The position numbers were made by a program, and so were the translations under genes. The notes beneath the pieces were generated by a model. The model had not been told where the DNA came from. It saw only the letters and a list, made by a program, of their open reading frames with translations, and did not search any database. A DNA stretch of 64,000 nt from Strongyloides papillosus (taxonomy: Eukaryota; Nematoda; Chromadorea; Rhabditida; Strongyloididae), in the NCBI GenBank assembly GCA_005656395.1, contig SRSI01000028.1, positions 1,178,001 through 1,242,000 of the forward strand, given 5' to 3'. Shown here one piece after another: positions 12,101-24,200 of the stretch (its first letter is position 1; every line of letters starts with the position of its first letter).

Positions 12101-13111
12101 TTGTAGGATTTCAATTCATCCATTTTTTTTTCATCATCAACATTTTTTACATATTCTTCAAATTTAGCCTCAAGTTCCTCGTAGCTTGCACCACTCTCTT
12201 TTAATTCTTTTAATTTATTTACAACTTCCTCTCCAAAAATATTAGTATATAATTCTTTACAAGCAATTTTTAATGAGTTTGCAGCTTCCTCCCGTTTATT
12301 TTCAGATACTTTATTAAAAAAGAATAAAATTTTGTTTGCAATAGATTCTTTGTTAGCTTCATTTACTTTCATTTCTTCAATTTCACTTTTTTGTTCATCT
12401 GTTAACCATGCTAAATGTTCGCTAACAAAAGAATCCCAATCACCTTGCGTATGTCTCTTTTTGTGTTGGTGATTATGATGGTCTTTATGTTCATCATCAT
12501 GATTATGATGGTGATCCTTATGTGAATTATATGCTTCTTCTAATTTTTGACCAGATACATGATGGGTATCACGACGTTTAGTATTTTTATATTCAATACT
12601 ATCATCTTCCCATAATTGCTTACATTCATCTTTCCACGCTACAACCATTTCTTTCTTGTCATCTGGAAGTCTATTTACATATTCTGCAAACTTTTCTTCT
12701 AACTTTTCTGTATTTTTTTTCTCCCAAAAATCTTTTAATTCTTTTTGTTCTTCATCAGAGCAAACATCTTTTATCCAACTAACGCACATTTTTTTATAAT
12801 GACGATTCCATGGTTTTTTTTGCTCATCTGAAAGCTGGTTAAAATATGATAGAATTTTGTTCTTTATTTCAATAACAGATTTTCCGGAAGATTTCATATT
12901 TCCTATATCTGCAATTTGCTCATCAGTCATCCAAGCATCATAAGTTTTCTCTGATCTAACATATCTTGAATGTTCTTCATTATTTGAAATCTAGAAATAT
13001 AAACATTGTGTAAAAGTCGAAAAAAATAAAACATACAGGTCCTCCAATTATATTTGATATCGTTACTGTTAAAATTAGTAAAATGAAAATTAGCATTTTG
13101 TCTTTTATCAT
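9196..13111 (-). CDS. npa-1: nematode polyprotein allergen (NPA / ABA-1 type lipid-binding polyprotein)
   Basis: Two exons, 13111-13037 and 12990-9196, with a 46-nt intron (GTATGT...TTCTAG), give 1289 residues. Exon 1 encodes a 25-residue signal peptide. The body is about nine tandem helical units of roughly 133 residues. Each typically begins with HLxWLTxEQ and has two conserved Cys, and units are separated by basic processing sites (KKRH near 202-205, RRKR 333-336, SKRH 469-472, PPKR 600-603, RQKR 748-751, RRKR 884-887, RKKR 1018-1021, RLRR 1153-1156). In this family a furin-like protease cuts the precursor into about 14-15 kDa proteins that bind fatty acids and retinol in body fluid. Oddities: a His-rich insert after unit 1, a divergent unit 5, and Phe in place of the usual Trp at the start of unit 4. 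Confidence 0.95.
12450..12575 (-). repeat. His-rich spacer encoded inside the NPA gene
   Basis: Between the first and second NPA units lie about 39 residues containing 12 histidines in HKDHHHNH/HHNHQH patterns. A KRR site stands on the amino side and KKR on the carboxyl side. The other unit junctions lack such a segment. If both sites are cut, a free His-rich peptide would be secreted together with the lipid carriers. Confidence 0.75.
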
Positions 13112-14415
13112 TTTAGGTTATGAAGACTAAATTTATCAAACAAAATTTAGTTACCAATATATATTAGGAAAAGTTTATAAATATCTGAAATTTGACCGTA
13201 GTTAGTATCTGTAATCAACAATACTATTAAATAACTATCCCTTTTAAAGTAACCTTATCTTTTATGATGAAATAAACAAATATAATTTTATTTTTAATTT
13301 CTTATCTTAATACATGCCTTTTTTGTTATCAGTAAATTATTATTTCGATTTATCTTACTAAGGGTTAGTGATAAATAATGTCAATTTGGACTTCAAAAAG
13401 CATCAATGATGCAAAATTATCTGACTAAAACTTTATTTTATTTTAAATTATTAAGTAGATAATTAATGAGGTCAAAATGGTTTCCAAAATATAAAAAATA
13501 AGAATTATAATAATATATATCAAAGTATAATACATGTGACTTTCTACCATTTATTCTTCTATTTTATATTCATTTCCTGTATTTTGGTTTCTAAGATGTA
13601 CTTAATATTTCAAAACACAATTGTGTTATTCAAGAATTAAAACCACTTGGTTACATTTGATATCATAAAATGTTTATATTTTGGATAGGAAAAATTATTT
13701 AATTGTTTAAAATAATAATTAAATATTTGTAGTTTATTCTCAGCCAATTTAGATAATAACAAGATTACCATATGTAAAGTTTTGATCTATTGATCTTGAC
13801 CAATCATTATATAAACATTAAAATATTCTTTTAAAATATAATTTCTCATTTTACAAAAGATGTGATATTTTAGTATGAATATCTAAACATAAACAAAATC
13901 AAAAATTCGATCTAAAAAAATAGATTATTTATAAATTTTATAAAGATTAAATTTCAAAAATCTATTTTTAAAAAAGTATTTACAAAAAAAATTCTTTGAT
14001 TTCAGATTACATTTTAACAATGTTTATTTTTAAATAAAAATTGATACTATTTCGTCATAACTATAAATCGAGTAGAAAATTGTTAAATACAAATGTCTTT
14101 ATTAGGTAAGCTTTAAATAATACAATAATAAAATAAACGTTCGTTGATATCATGGTTCTTCATTACTGCTTTAAATTTTTCACAATGGATATTTATATTT
14201 GTATTAAGCAAAAGGATTAATATATCCCACCATCAAATTACAGATAATAATTGCTTGATATCATCCTTTTTCTTTCACGCTTCTTTAATTAATTTAATTT
14301 CCACCTTTAATTTAATGATAAATAATAAAAATTACCTCATTTTTCTCAGTAGCTATAAGGCTATTTTTGGGACTTTTAATTGTAGTATAAATGTATGTTA
14401 TATTAATAATCACAT
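13112..14415. other. upstream region of the NPA gene; no gene seen
   Basis: AT-rich with no supported coding frame. The segment beside 13112 should hold the NPA promoter or trans-splice acceptor: a pyrimidine stretch is present but no decisive element. A + strand ORF at 14144-14419 was considered and rejected as AT-rich hydrophobic chance sequence. Confidence 0.4.
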
Positions 14416-14520
14416 TTAAACATATTCGATTTCAACTTTATCTGAATTTCTTAAAACTTTCTTCAACCTTTTAGGAATGAAATAAACGTATTTAGTTCCT
14501 CCATGATAACGAATTGCCAT
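14416..14520 (-). CDS. very small basic protein, 34 aa, doubtful
   Basis: Short frame from ATG at 14520 to TAA at 14416. It begins MAIRYHGGTKYVYFIPKR and ends VEIEYV, a mixed basic composition unlike surrounding AT-rich chance frames. An acceptor-like TTTTCTAAAG lies just before the ATG. No family recognised. It could be a mini-protein, the first exon of a larger gene, or chance. Confidence 0.25.
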   Translation of the reverse strand: MAIRYHGGTKYVYFIPKRLKKVLRNSDKVEIEYV

Positions 14521-15305
14521 CCTTTAGAAAACTCTATTTAAATAATCATCGGACGAGCATTGTTTTGATGAAAAATAAATTTATTTCGTTATCATTAAAC
14601 GTCTTTGATTAAATTATTATAAATTTTTTAAAAATAAGCTTTTTTATTGTTAATTATTTAGTAATAGTTTTATGAATATGCTTCTCAACTTAATAATAAT
14701 ATAAATACATTAAAATCATTCCCATCATTATTTTATGAGGTCAGGATGTAATATGAAAATATAAAAAATTTTATAAGTAATATTACAATTTTTATATGAA
14801 TATTTTTGATTCTTTTGTAATATAAATTTAATATTAAAATATTATGATATATAACAAAAAATCAACCAATAATAGGTGGAGAAACACTTTAATTATACTT
14901 TTAAATCAAATAAATGAAAAATAAGTTATAAAGTAAAATTTATTATATGGTTCCGTTTTAATTTATCATTGAGCCTTTTCTTTAATAATGATAAATATGT
15001 AAAAATTATGAATGATTCTGATATATAAAACCACTATCAATATCAATTTTAGTTTCGGTTATTTTTTTAAAAGTACATCGTTGCCTAGGAAAATGATTGT
15101 TACTCCTACGAAAACTGGTAATTGTATAGAAATTGATATTTTAAGGTTAATAAAGTTATAAAATTCATCATAAAAATGATTCTTAGATAGAAGTTAAATT
15201 AAGATTTTATGTTACTAGTTGAAGGTTGTTAAATTTTATTTATCAAATCGAACATATATAAATATAAAATAATTCTTAAATGTTTTTATTTTAACGTTTC
15301 ATAAA
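14521..15305. other. intergenic, no gene seen
   Basis: AT-rich DNA with no frame of coding character. It separates the doubtful minus-strand mini-ORF from the plus-strand membrane-protein gene at 15306, and would contain the latter's promoter. Confidence 0.4.
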
Positions 15306-15604
15306 ATGCCTTTTCAGTCTTTTTCTGTCTTAGATTACACTGGTGGAGGAGTATGCTTTGCACTCTTTTTTACAGCTTTATATCTTCTTTCTCTTGTTAT
15401 AAATTACACACTGGTATTGGATAATGATGAAGCTACACGTTTTGAAATGGTAAGTACTTTTTTAAAAAAAATTATACTTATTTTTTCTTACTTTAGTTTG
15501 GTGCAAAAAATAATTTCCAATTTGGAAGGCGTCCATTATCTGAAGTAAGGCGTAAAATTCAAAGAATGGATCAACTAAAACTTGAAAAAGGAACAAGAAG
15601 ATAA
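15306..15604 (+). CDS. small single-pass membrane protein, 83 aa, unknown function
   Basis: Exons 15306-15449 and 15497-15604 are joined by removing a 47-nt intron (GTAAGT...CTTTAG, phase 0). Residues about 13-38 form one hydrophobic span (GGGVCFALFF...LVINYTLVL). It is followed by DNDEATRFEM, then a basic tail from exon 2 with FGRRPLSEVRRKIQRMDQLK. The charge distribution suggests the basic C-terminus lies in the cytosol. Both exons have balanced codon use and the junction restores a frame that either ORF alone would lose within a few codons. No family recognised; size and layout resemble small integral membrane proteins. Another small membrane-protein gene follows about 390 bp downstream on the same strand. 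Confidence 0.6.
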
Positions 15605-15994
15605 TTTTTTTAATAAATATCATTAAAATTACGTTATGAGTTAAATAAACAAATATATGGTAAAACAAATTATGTTTTCATTTTTGTCTAGACAGTCTAC
15701 AATATTTAATATTCTTATTAATTTTTATTTATTCTCTATGAATGAAAATTGTTTATGTAATAAAATTGGACAAACAATTAAAATAATTATAATTAATAAT
15801 TTTATTAATAAAGTGTTAATTGATAAATATCCATTTAATTAAATGTTAAATAGTGTAAGGGAAATAAGTAAATAATTCATTTCTTAATAATACAAAATGA
15901 ATTTTGAATTTTGTAGAGTAAATATTTAAATGTAATTATTAAAATATGCAATAATATATTTTAATATGTTATTACAAATTAATCTTTATTAATT

Positions 15995-16349
15995 ATGGAT
16001 AGAAACAATGATACATTTTTAATTGTAGATAAACCCGATGTAAAAATTGAACCACTAACAAATTGTCAATTTAAAAGGTATTCAAATGGTGATGGATACA
16101 AATGTAAGTTTTTTTGTAACCTCTAAATTACCTAATTCAGTACATGCAATGTGGAAAAGTTTAACAAATCCAAATGATTCTATACATAATGACGATTCGT
16201 TTTGGAATGACATAGATCTTAAGAAAAGTTTTAGATCACAATTAACGAGAGGATATAAAATACTTCTTTCTAGTCTAATTACATGTATTATCTGCCTATG
16301 TGGACTTCTCCTTTTTTTAATAATTTTAGACTTTGTTTTAAGAAAATAA
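15995..16349 (+). CDS. small C-terminally anchored membrane protein, 105 aa, unknown
   Basis: Exons 15995-16103 and 16141-16349 are joined across a 37-nt intron (GTAAGT...ATTCAG, phase 1). The first exon starts MDRNNDTFLIVDKPDVKIEP and is hydrophilic. The second carries a Trp-containing polar region (MWKSLTNPNDS, FWNDIDLKKSF), a basic SQLTRGYK, then a hydrophobic segment of about 27 residues (residues 75-102, ILLSSLITCIICLCGLLLFL) that ends three residues before the stop. This layout suits a tail-anchored or type II membrane protein. The ATG at 16086 that opens the second ORF lies in the first exon in another frame; the splice gives a better start. No family recognised. Confidence 0.6.
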
Positions 16350-16679
16350 TGTTTTGAAAACTAACTTGTATTTAGCGAAATGTACAATTTTTTTATATAT
16401 TCTAATACTGCAATTAAATTAACAAAAAACCTTTTATATTTTTGATTTAAAATGTTGTCACCTTTTTTGTCTGTAAACTGGGGAAAAATACTAGAACGAG
16501 CGAAGAATTCAAAGTATGATAAAGTTATCAAATGTTATCAATATTATTGAAAATCGGACATAATGAGAAATGAAGATTATTTTAAATCTTTTTTTATATT
16601 TAAGTAAGATGACTTAAAAAACAATAAAGAATGTATATATATAAATGATGGAAATATTGCATTTTAACAAACTTTTTAT
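16350..16679. other. intergenic, no gene seen
   Basis: AT-rich with no coding-like frame. It separates the tail-anchored protein gene from the pseudogene debris that begins near 16.68 kb. Confidence 0.4.
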
Positions 16680-17760
16680 TTCAGTAATAACTTTGATTAC
16701 TTTTGACGATAATCAAGTGAATCTTCTTGATAAATTAACTATGCTAACTAGCATTTACCATTAAAATAATGAAATTTTTAAATGGTACAATGGCAAATTT
16801 AGTCACATAAAATATAGACAAAATTAAAATAAATCGTCTATTTGTACTTTCGATGATTTCAATAAAATAAAAGATTTATTTAAAGAAAGCTTCAAAGTGG
16901 ACGATGGTTAAATAGCACAATTTGATAAAGGAAAAATCAATTGAGTGGTAAATTTATGGAATGGAAATGCAATTTTGATGAGATCATTCTTCTCTCACTA
17001 CCATATGAAGTTCTTGTTGTTATGATAGATAAATGTAATAATGTTAAGTTATATATGAATAGTTACTAAGCAAATATAGACAACATTTCTACTTTAGACA
17101 TAAATATTTGATTGAATAAATTTGTATATTTGTTAAAAAAATATATACAGCGTGGCCAGCTAAAGCTTACGTATTACAAATAATTTTGAACACATTACAC
17201 CAAACAATACAAATTTAATTTCTTAAATTTATCAAATTTATATAAAGTTTTTTGTAAAATTTAAAAACTAATTATTCTCAACTTATCAGATCATATATTT
17301 TTCATTAAAATAATTTCAAAATACTCTAACATCTCAAATGTCAATTAATGAAAATTAGTTACTTGTACAATAATGGTACTCTTATATTGAAGATAGGTTC
17401 ACAAATACTGTTGTAGGAAAGATTTGGATGGTCACCCTGTGTTATTTTAAAATTAATTTATATTATTCTTTTTATCTTTGTCAAAAGTTAATAGATTAAC
17501 AAAGCTTAAACTGGGATGCAATGGATGATGTGCTTAGTAATAATGAAGACAATAAACTTATTGAACATAAATATAACATGTTTTTGACGATTATATTTGA
17601 GAAATAGGCGGTGAAAATCAGTGATGACGATATAATAAATCAATTGATTGGATTATTTCATTTTTGAAAAAACTTTTCATAGACTTGTTAGAAAAATTGG
17701 TACTGAATTAGATACCGTACGACAAACTCTGAACAACTATTGCAAAGTATTTCAATAATT
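16680..17760 (+). pseudogene. decayed coding sequence, including an F-box-like fragment, interrupted by a mobile element
   Basis: Several coding-like pieces with in-frame stops or frame changes lie in a row on the plus strand. One near 16700-16764 reads FDDNQVNLLDKLTMLTS. One near 16785-16910 contains WYNGKFSHIKYRQN and FDDFNKIKDLFKESF, separated by a stop. A 37-codon piece at 16956-17069 reads LLSLPYEVLVVMIDKC in its middle, reminiscent of an F-box start. A piece at 17521-17667 has a stop inside. A shifted frame at 17672-17758 reads IGTELDTVRQTLNNYC. A 292-bp inverted-repeat element lies between the third and fourth pieces. I read this as remnants of one or two lost genes; the F-box assignment is tentative. 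Confidence 0.45.
17148..17439. mobile_element. Tc1/mariner-like non-autonomous element (MITE), 292 bp
   Basis: The left end begins CAGCGTGGCCAGCTAAAGCT. The reverse complement of the right end begins CAGGGTGACCATCCAAATCT. They match at 19 of the first 26 positions. CAGGGTG-type termini are typical of Tc1/mariner elements. The left flank is TATATA, fitting a TA target; the right flank is TG, so the second TA copy would have to be mutated. No transposase frame exists inside. It sits inside pseudogene debris. Confidence 0.55.
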
Positions 17761-19354
17761 AGAATATCTATGTATCCGGTAAAATCTACATAAACAATTT
17801 AAAATCTTTTTTTCTAAAGAATATATAGACATCCAACTATATACTTTTATTTTATATTAAACTATAAATGTTCAAATAATGAATATACTATATTTATTTG
17901 CAATGAACTTCCCTCAAAATCTATAATAAACATTTTTTAAGACTACTTCTCGGTATAATCAGGACACCTCACGAAAACATTTGCATTGTAATGCTTAAAA
18001 ATGTACATTTTACCATATCCATTTAGAAAGAACGAAATATTTTCTATTCGTGCTTTCCTTAGTATATCTCATTTAAAATGATAAGAATTATATCAAAGTA
18101 TTTTAAAAATCTTTCACATAATTTATGCATATTTTGCTTTTTTTTCTTATATATTTAAAAAAGTATGTATAATTTACATAAAACAATCACCAAAAAAACA
18201 GTAAAAATATTTCTTTCTCTGATAAATCATTCCTATAATCAGTTCATTTTTTACTTTCTATGAATAGATAATCTAGTTTAATAATACAAAGAGATATTTC
18301 TTTAAAGTATTATGAAGATTTACCATTAAATTCATCACTAGTACATTCTCTCTCTCTTCTTATAGATATTTTTTATTTTGTCTTATAATCTTAATTTGTA
18401 TAAATATGTTAATATACAATTTAGTAAAAGAATATTTTCAACAATATCATAAAAATTAATAGATAACATTATGAAATGATAAAAAATAATTATAATAATA
18501 CATTAAGAAAAAGTTTTTTGTTTCATCAAAGAGAGAGTATGTTGTAGAAAATAAAAATTTGAAGGAGATGTTGACAAGTAAATAATATACCTGTAGAAGG
18601 ATGAGGATGATTGATTAAAGAAAGTTTTGTCTGGAGAATATAAAACCATAATTACATATGTTACTTTAATTTAATAAATTTATACATAATAGTGTAAATG
18701 AATATAAAAAAAATGTTTTTTAATGAAATAATATTATATTATCTAATAACAGTAATTTGGAATTCTAATTACAAATTGAAAAAAAAATATTAAAGAGAAA
18801 AAAATATATTCTTTTTCCTATACCTGCTACCATCAAAAATAATTATTAAACAAAAAACAAAAATAAAAAAAATTTATATATAAAAATGAATTATCAGAAG
18901 TTTAAAAAATTGAGGTGGAAAGTTTTGCCTTTTATCATTTTTACGTATAAAAAAAATTGTATTTTGATGATATGATGGTAGCAAGATGGTATTATCCAAA
19001 ATATATTTATAGTTGGACGATATATATATATTAATAAAAATAAGAAATCTATAAATGTTGATACAAATAGTATTTATATACGAGACCGGCAGGTTGGTGG
19101 AAAGAATGATATACGCCAGGAAAGATGGAGATTTTCTTGATTAAATTGATCAATTGACGATTATAATATTATAACTCTTATTCTTTATACTAAATATGAA
19201 TACAATCATAATGCGTCCTTATCATCGGGAATGGATAAATTATTATTACAACTTTTGAATTTTTGTAAATATAATGGCTTTTTCACAACTTTAGGAATCT
19301 CTTCTATCATAATATATTTATATATTATATAATATTTGTGATATTATAACATAT
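17761..19354. other. intergenic / 3' flank of the FoxO gene
   Basis: AT-rich, without a supported gene. The part next to 19355 is the likely 3'UTR of the minus-strand FoxO gene. Small homopolymer and TA runs only. Confidence 0.4.
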
Positions 19355-21254
19355 CTAAAGATCAAAGTTAATTGGAGCATTACTATTTATAGATATTTCA
19401 TGGCGCATTATTGACTCAAAGTCCATTTCTGTCATTTGAGTTGTTTCAAGCATATTCAGATTTTGAAGATCTTGTGGTAACTCATTACCAGATTGAGCTC
19501 CACAACTTAACATATTATTTCCCTGCATCTGATTCATTTGCTGCATTTGATGATGCGGAAGTTGATTCATGGTATTGTGCTGCATCATATGCCCAGACAT
19601 ATGAGCTGGTGGTGGTTGAGCCATTGGTGATGACATCCACATTTGTTGATGAACCATTTGACTACTATATTGTGGATTATAATAACCACCATTAGGTGAC
19701 ATTGGGTTATTACCATTTGGAGGCATTGATGATGGTGAATTTTTATCAATTGGTCCATTTAATTGTGTACGTAATAGAGGTGATTGTTGCATTGATGTAC
19801 CATTGCGTACACTATTTAATTCATGGTATGATGGAGGAGGTTGATGTGTCATTTCACCAGGCTTTATAATTTCTTTAATTGGCTTCATAGAACTATTTAT
19901 CATCCCAGTACCCATATTCATACGATATCCATTTGGATCCATTCCACCATCACCTAATTGCATTTGATTTGTACGATCAAGTATATCACCAACTTGAGAT
20001 CCATTGTTGGTTGTAGACATATCGTAACAAGGATAAGTATCATACTCATCAAATGCATCCAATGTTGGGGATACCCCATTAACATTTCCTTGGACACTTA
20101 AATTAGATTCGGCACGTTGACGGAAGCCGCTGAAAAGTAAATATTAAATTATTAATAAAATTAAGAAGATAACATACGTGAAAGAATCAAATGTATTGGC
20201 ACTCATAAGATCATCTTGATCTTGGTTGAAAGTTTCATGTGTTAAACTTGATGTAGTTGAACCATACAATGAATTATTCAATCCACTTTGAACAGAAGTC
20301 CGTAGACCCATGACATTTAAATGTTCACTCTTCTTTTTAGCTCCACGTCGTTTCTTATCAATAGTTGGCTTAGAATTATCAATTGTATTACTTCTGTCAC
20401 GTTGTCTACGTTGACTTCTTCCATTTTTAGCATCTGGATTTATAACCCACCATGAAGACTTTCCTGCACCTTCATTTTGAATACGCATAAAACGATTATG
20501 AAGAGATAGGTTATGTCTAATGGAATTCTAAAAATAAGAGAAAATAGATTAATAACCATGTTATAAAATATTTTTTTTAGTTTTAAATATTTAAATTTTT
20601 TTTAAAAAGTCACAACTCTCAAATAAGGAATAAGAAAAAATTTTTTTTCGAGAACGAGGGAAAAGGAAAAATAGATACCTTCCATCCGGCAGCTTCTTCT
20701 TGTGAAGATCTATCATTAAAATAAGGTATATTTTCAGAGAACCATTGATAAATTTCATTTAATTTCATTCTTTTTTCTGGAGCACATTCTAAAGCTTTTG
20801 CAATAAGATCAGAGTAACTTTCTTCGCCCCAAGGATTGGGTTTCTTTTGTGATACAGCATCTGGATTTCTTTTTCTTATTCTTTTTTTCTTCATTGGCAT
20901 TTGATGGTGTTCCAAAATTGTTGTCGGTTGATTATTACTACCAACATTATTTATAGTATTAACACCATCAACAGAATTAGAACTACCATTATGTATTGAA
21001 CACGATGTTGCTATACTATGATTACTACCATAATTACTTATCATGTCACCAGATAAATTATATCCTGTCATTGGTGTATCTGGTGTTTGATGATGAAGAT
21101 AGGTTACAAAACTTGTTATTGATGATGGACAATCATCTATTTCAGGATCCATCTCATTAATAGGTGAAATTACATGTGGCATAGGCCAAGTATAACAACG
21201 ACCTCGAATCTCTGGTTCCAGAGAAAAGTCATCCGATACTATAGATGTATTCAT
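19355..21254 (-). CDS. daf-16: FoxO forkhead transcription factor DAF-16/FKTF-1, isoform b type (alternative start)
   Basis: Exons 21254-20679, 20527-20178 and 20129-19355 give 566 residues. The isoform-specific first exon lies in intron 3 of isoform a. It encodes its own Akt site [10 protein letters not shown] (Thr22), a basic stretch [11 protein letters not shown] and a different first half of the forkhead domain ([35 protein letters not shown]), ending AAGWK at a GTATCT donor. Both variant exons end at the same residue pair before the common exon that starts NSIRHNLSL and carries recognition helix 3. The two proteins therefore share part of the DNA-binding domain and the whole C-terminus but differ in helices 1-2 and N-terminal regulation. 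This matches the a/b design known for C. elegans daf-16. An own promoter upstream of 21254 is inferred. Confidence 0.92.
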
Positions 21255-24200
21255 TTTTCAATGATTCTTTCTTAATTTATATTAATAATATTTTAAAATA
21301 ATATATATAATAATGAGGGGTTGATAATAATTTTTTTGTTTTTTTTTCTTTATAAATTCCCAACAAAAGATATAAAGAGATTTAAGATGGCGAATGTAGA
21401 AATATGAATAATTCTTCTTTTTCTATAGAATATCTATTATTATGTATTAGAATAGATAATTATGATATCTAATATCTTATCACAAAATATCAATATAATG
21501 TTATCAGTTTCTATTTTCTATTGTTAACAGATTTTATTTTTATATTCACTTTCTAGACTTTAATTTCCTTTTTTCTAAGTGTAAATTAAGTTATATAATT
21601 AGATAATAATTTTGAAATGAATAATATCAATTGAGTGGTTCACTAAATAGTCGTTAGTTTAAAAATTGCTAATTTAAAGATCGAATTTATATTTAAGAGG
21701 TTGATATATGTTGATAATAAAAATTGATTATTCACATATAATAATAGGTAATTTTTCAGTAAAAAGGTTAGAAAGAAATTTCCTTCCAGATACACACTTA
21801 GATGTACAAAATTTTCTCTCTAATGTGATACTTGAATAATTAATTAATAGAATATAAAATTTCATAAAATAATTTTCAATTAACACAGTAATTCTAGGAG
21901 ATTTTTTTAATCATTCACTTGAATAATATGTTAGTATGAATAAAATGATTCTTTGTATTTTGGAAATTCCAATTGATAAATGTGATTTTTATTTCTTTTC
22001 CAATTATAGAAGAAGAAAAATACTTTCTTTGAATATTATTATTAGTTTTTATAAAAATTATTAAAGTATTTTTTTAAAAGTTGTAGTACTTAAGATTTAA
22101 AGGTATAATAGCTTTTGAAAATTACTTTAAGATTATTATTAATAATAATAATAGTTGAAGTATTTGTAAAATAATGAGGTAGAAGTTTTCCAACAATATT
22201 TGAGGTAGTAAAAGCAATAAATAGTTGGTACTTTAATGAAAAAAAAAGTATTAAAAATTATATTTTATAAAAAAAGTTGTATATATCGTATTGATAAAAG
22301 GAAAGTTAACAATTGTCGTAAAAAAAGAGTCATTTGGTTGTTTGATTTATTTAAACAAATGAGGGAGAAAGTAGCTATAAAAAAGAGATATATAGGTGAA
22401 TGGTTTAGAGTGTGTTTTATGAGTATGCATATGTTTTATGATATGTGATCTCATGACCTGATTAGTAGGGTTCCAAACCACCTCTCTGTTTTCATTACCA
22501 AACCGACTACTATAGCTCCCTTTTTTTGCGCATCACTCTATATTAAGATACAGGAAAATATATGTTAAATGAAGTAAAATAAAATATCATATATATTTTG
22601 GAAAAAAATGTTATAAGTTATGAGAGAAAAATTGTTTAGAGAGGTTTTATGTATCTTTATTTTACATATATTGAAGAATGATAAAAAGAAGCAAACTGAA
22701 GGCTACTTGATAAATAAATGATGTAAGATGATTAGTTTGAAAGAGTAAACAGTGATAGAATAGATGTATATAACAAAATGTCTTGGACAATATTAAAATA
22801 TTAGTTTATTTTCATTTAAATATGTATATATATTTATTTTGTTATGAACGAGGAGAGTGATAAATTAAAATCATTTTTTTACATAAAAAGAAAAGACAGA
22901 AAACATTAAACTTTAAATATATTTTGCTTTTTTTTATTTAAATTTACAACTTTCCATTTTTTTTCTATAAAAATAAAACACAATGATAAAAGATAGGAAA
23001 TGAGAGTTTTGGGAGTTTGATAAATGAATAAGAAAAAGTATAACAAAAAAAAGATAAAAAATTTAAATTACTTTTCATAGTTTTTCAAAACATAATGTAT
23101 TAAAAGAAGACTTTTTTTGACTGTTTAGAAATAATTAATGAGAAAAAGTAAAAGATACTAAAAAGAAGGAGGTTGGGAAAAGAAGAAAAAAATTTGATTA
23201 AATGACTGAAGATAAGAAAAAAAAGAATTTAAGAGTTAGACTAAAAAAACAAGAATATGTTTTTTACACTAAAAGACGCTTATCAGACCAAGTTTTTTTT
23301 TTGCGCAACTCAAAAAAAAATCTTAAGAGAGGGAGAATATATTTATTTTTTTGTTTATAAATGAAAGTAGTTGTCCTGAGTATATATTTATATGGTACAT
23401 ATATGCAATAAATACATAAAATAAAAATAAATATTTTACACATACCACTAATAAAAAAGAAACTGATGAAAAGAGAAAAATATTCTCTTATTATTTATTA
23501 AGTTAATCATTGATGCAAATTAAATGTCTATCAGTATAAAATTTTACAAATAACACAATAAAAATCGTTAGGTGCTGAAATAAAAGGACATGTTTGTCTT
23601 AAGAACATCCATCATACTTAAAATAAAAGAAAAATGAACTTTTTTGAAATAAATTAATTGTATTCAAAAAGAAAAGATAAAAATAATAAAGTGAACATAC
23701 AAAAAACACTTTATACAAATAAAATTAAAAATATTTTTATCACCTCATATGGGTATACGGTTAATAAAGATAACCTGTATGGAAATAAAATATTATCAAA
23801 TATTCTTTATTTCACAACCCCAAGAAAAGAGGGAAAGATTGAGGCAGTTAAAGGACTGGTTGTATTTTATATATTGTGTTATTAACTACATTTTTTATAA
23901 TAGTTGGAGGTAATTTTATATAAAGAAAAGCTAGTACCCATAATTGTTGATATAGAAATAACAACCAAAAAAATGTTAAATGTAATGAAAAAAGATCCAT
24001 CTAAAATCATTATAAAAATTTTTTTTGTTATAAAAAAAGAGACATATTTAAATATCTCTTAAAAAAATATATCTTGAACAAATTTTTATAAATAGAAAAT
24101 TTTATTCTCTTTGTCATTACTCAATTATATTTTTTTATCACTATTTGGTCTATTTTTTATGAATAACGTTTCTCAATTTGTCTTCCAAAATTTAAACATA

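Noticed and set aside
9405..12204. Plus-strand ORFs opposite the NPA gene (9405-9605, 11108-11537, 12013-12204)
   Set aside because: Antisense shadows of a repetitive coding sequence; their composition mirrors the NPA codons.
14144..14419. 91-codon plus-strand ORF
   Set aside because: Hydrophobic, AT-driven composition with no motif, and it only touches a slightly more convincing minus-strand frame at its end.
22236..22448. 70-codon Lys/Ile-rich ORF within the FoxO intron
   Set aside because: Poly-A derived Lys codons, on the opposite strand inside an intron, with no recognisable feature.
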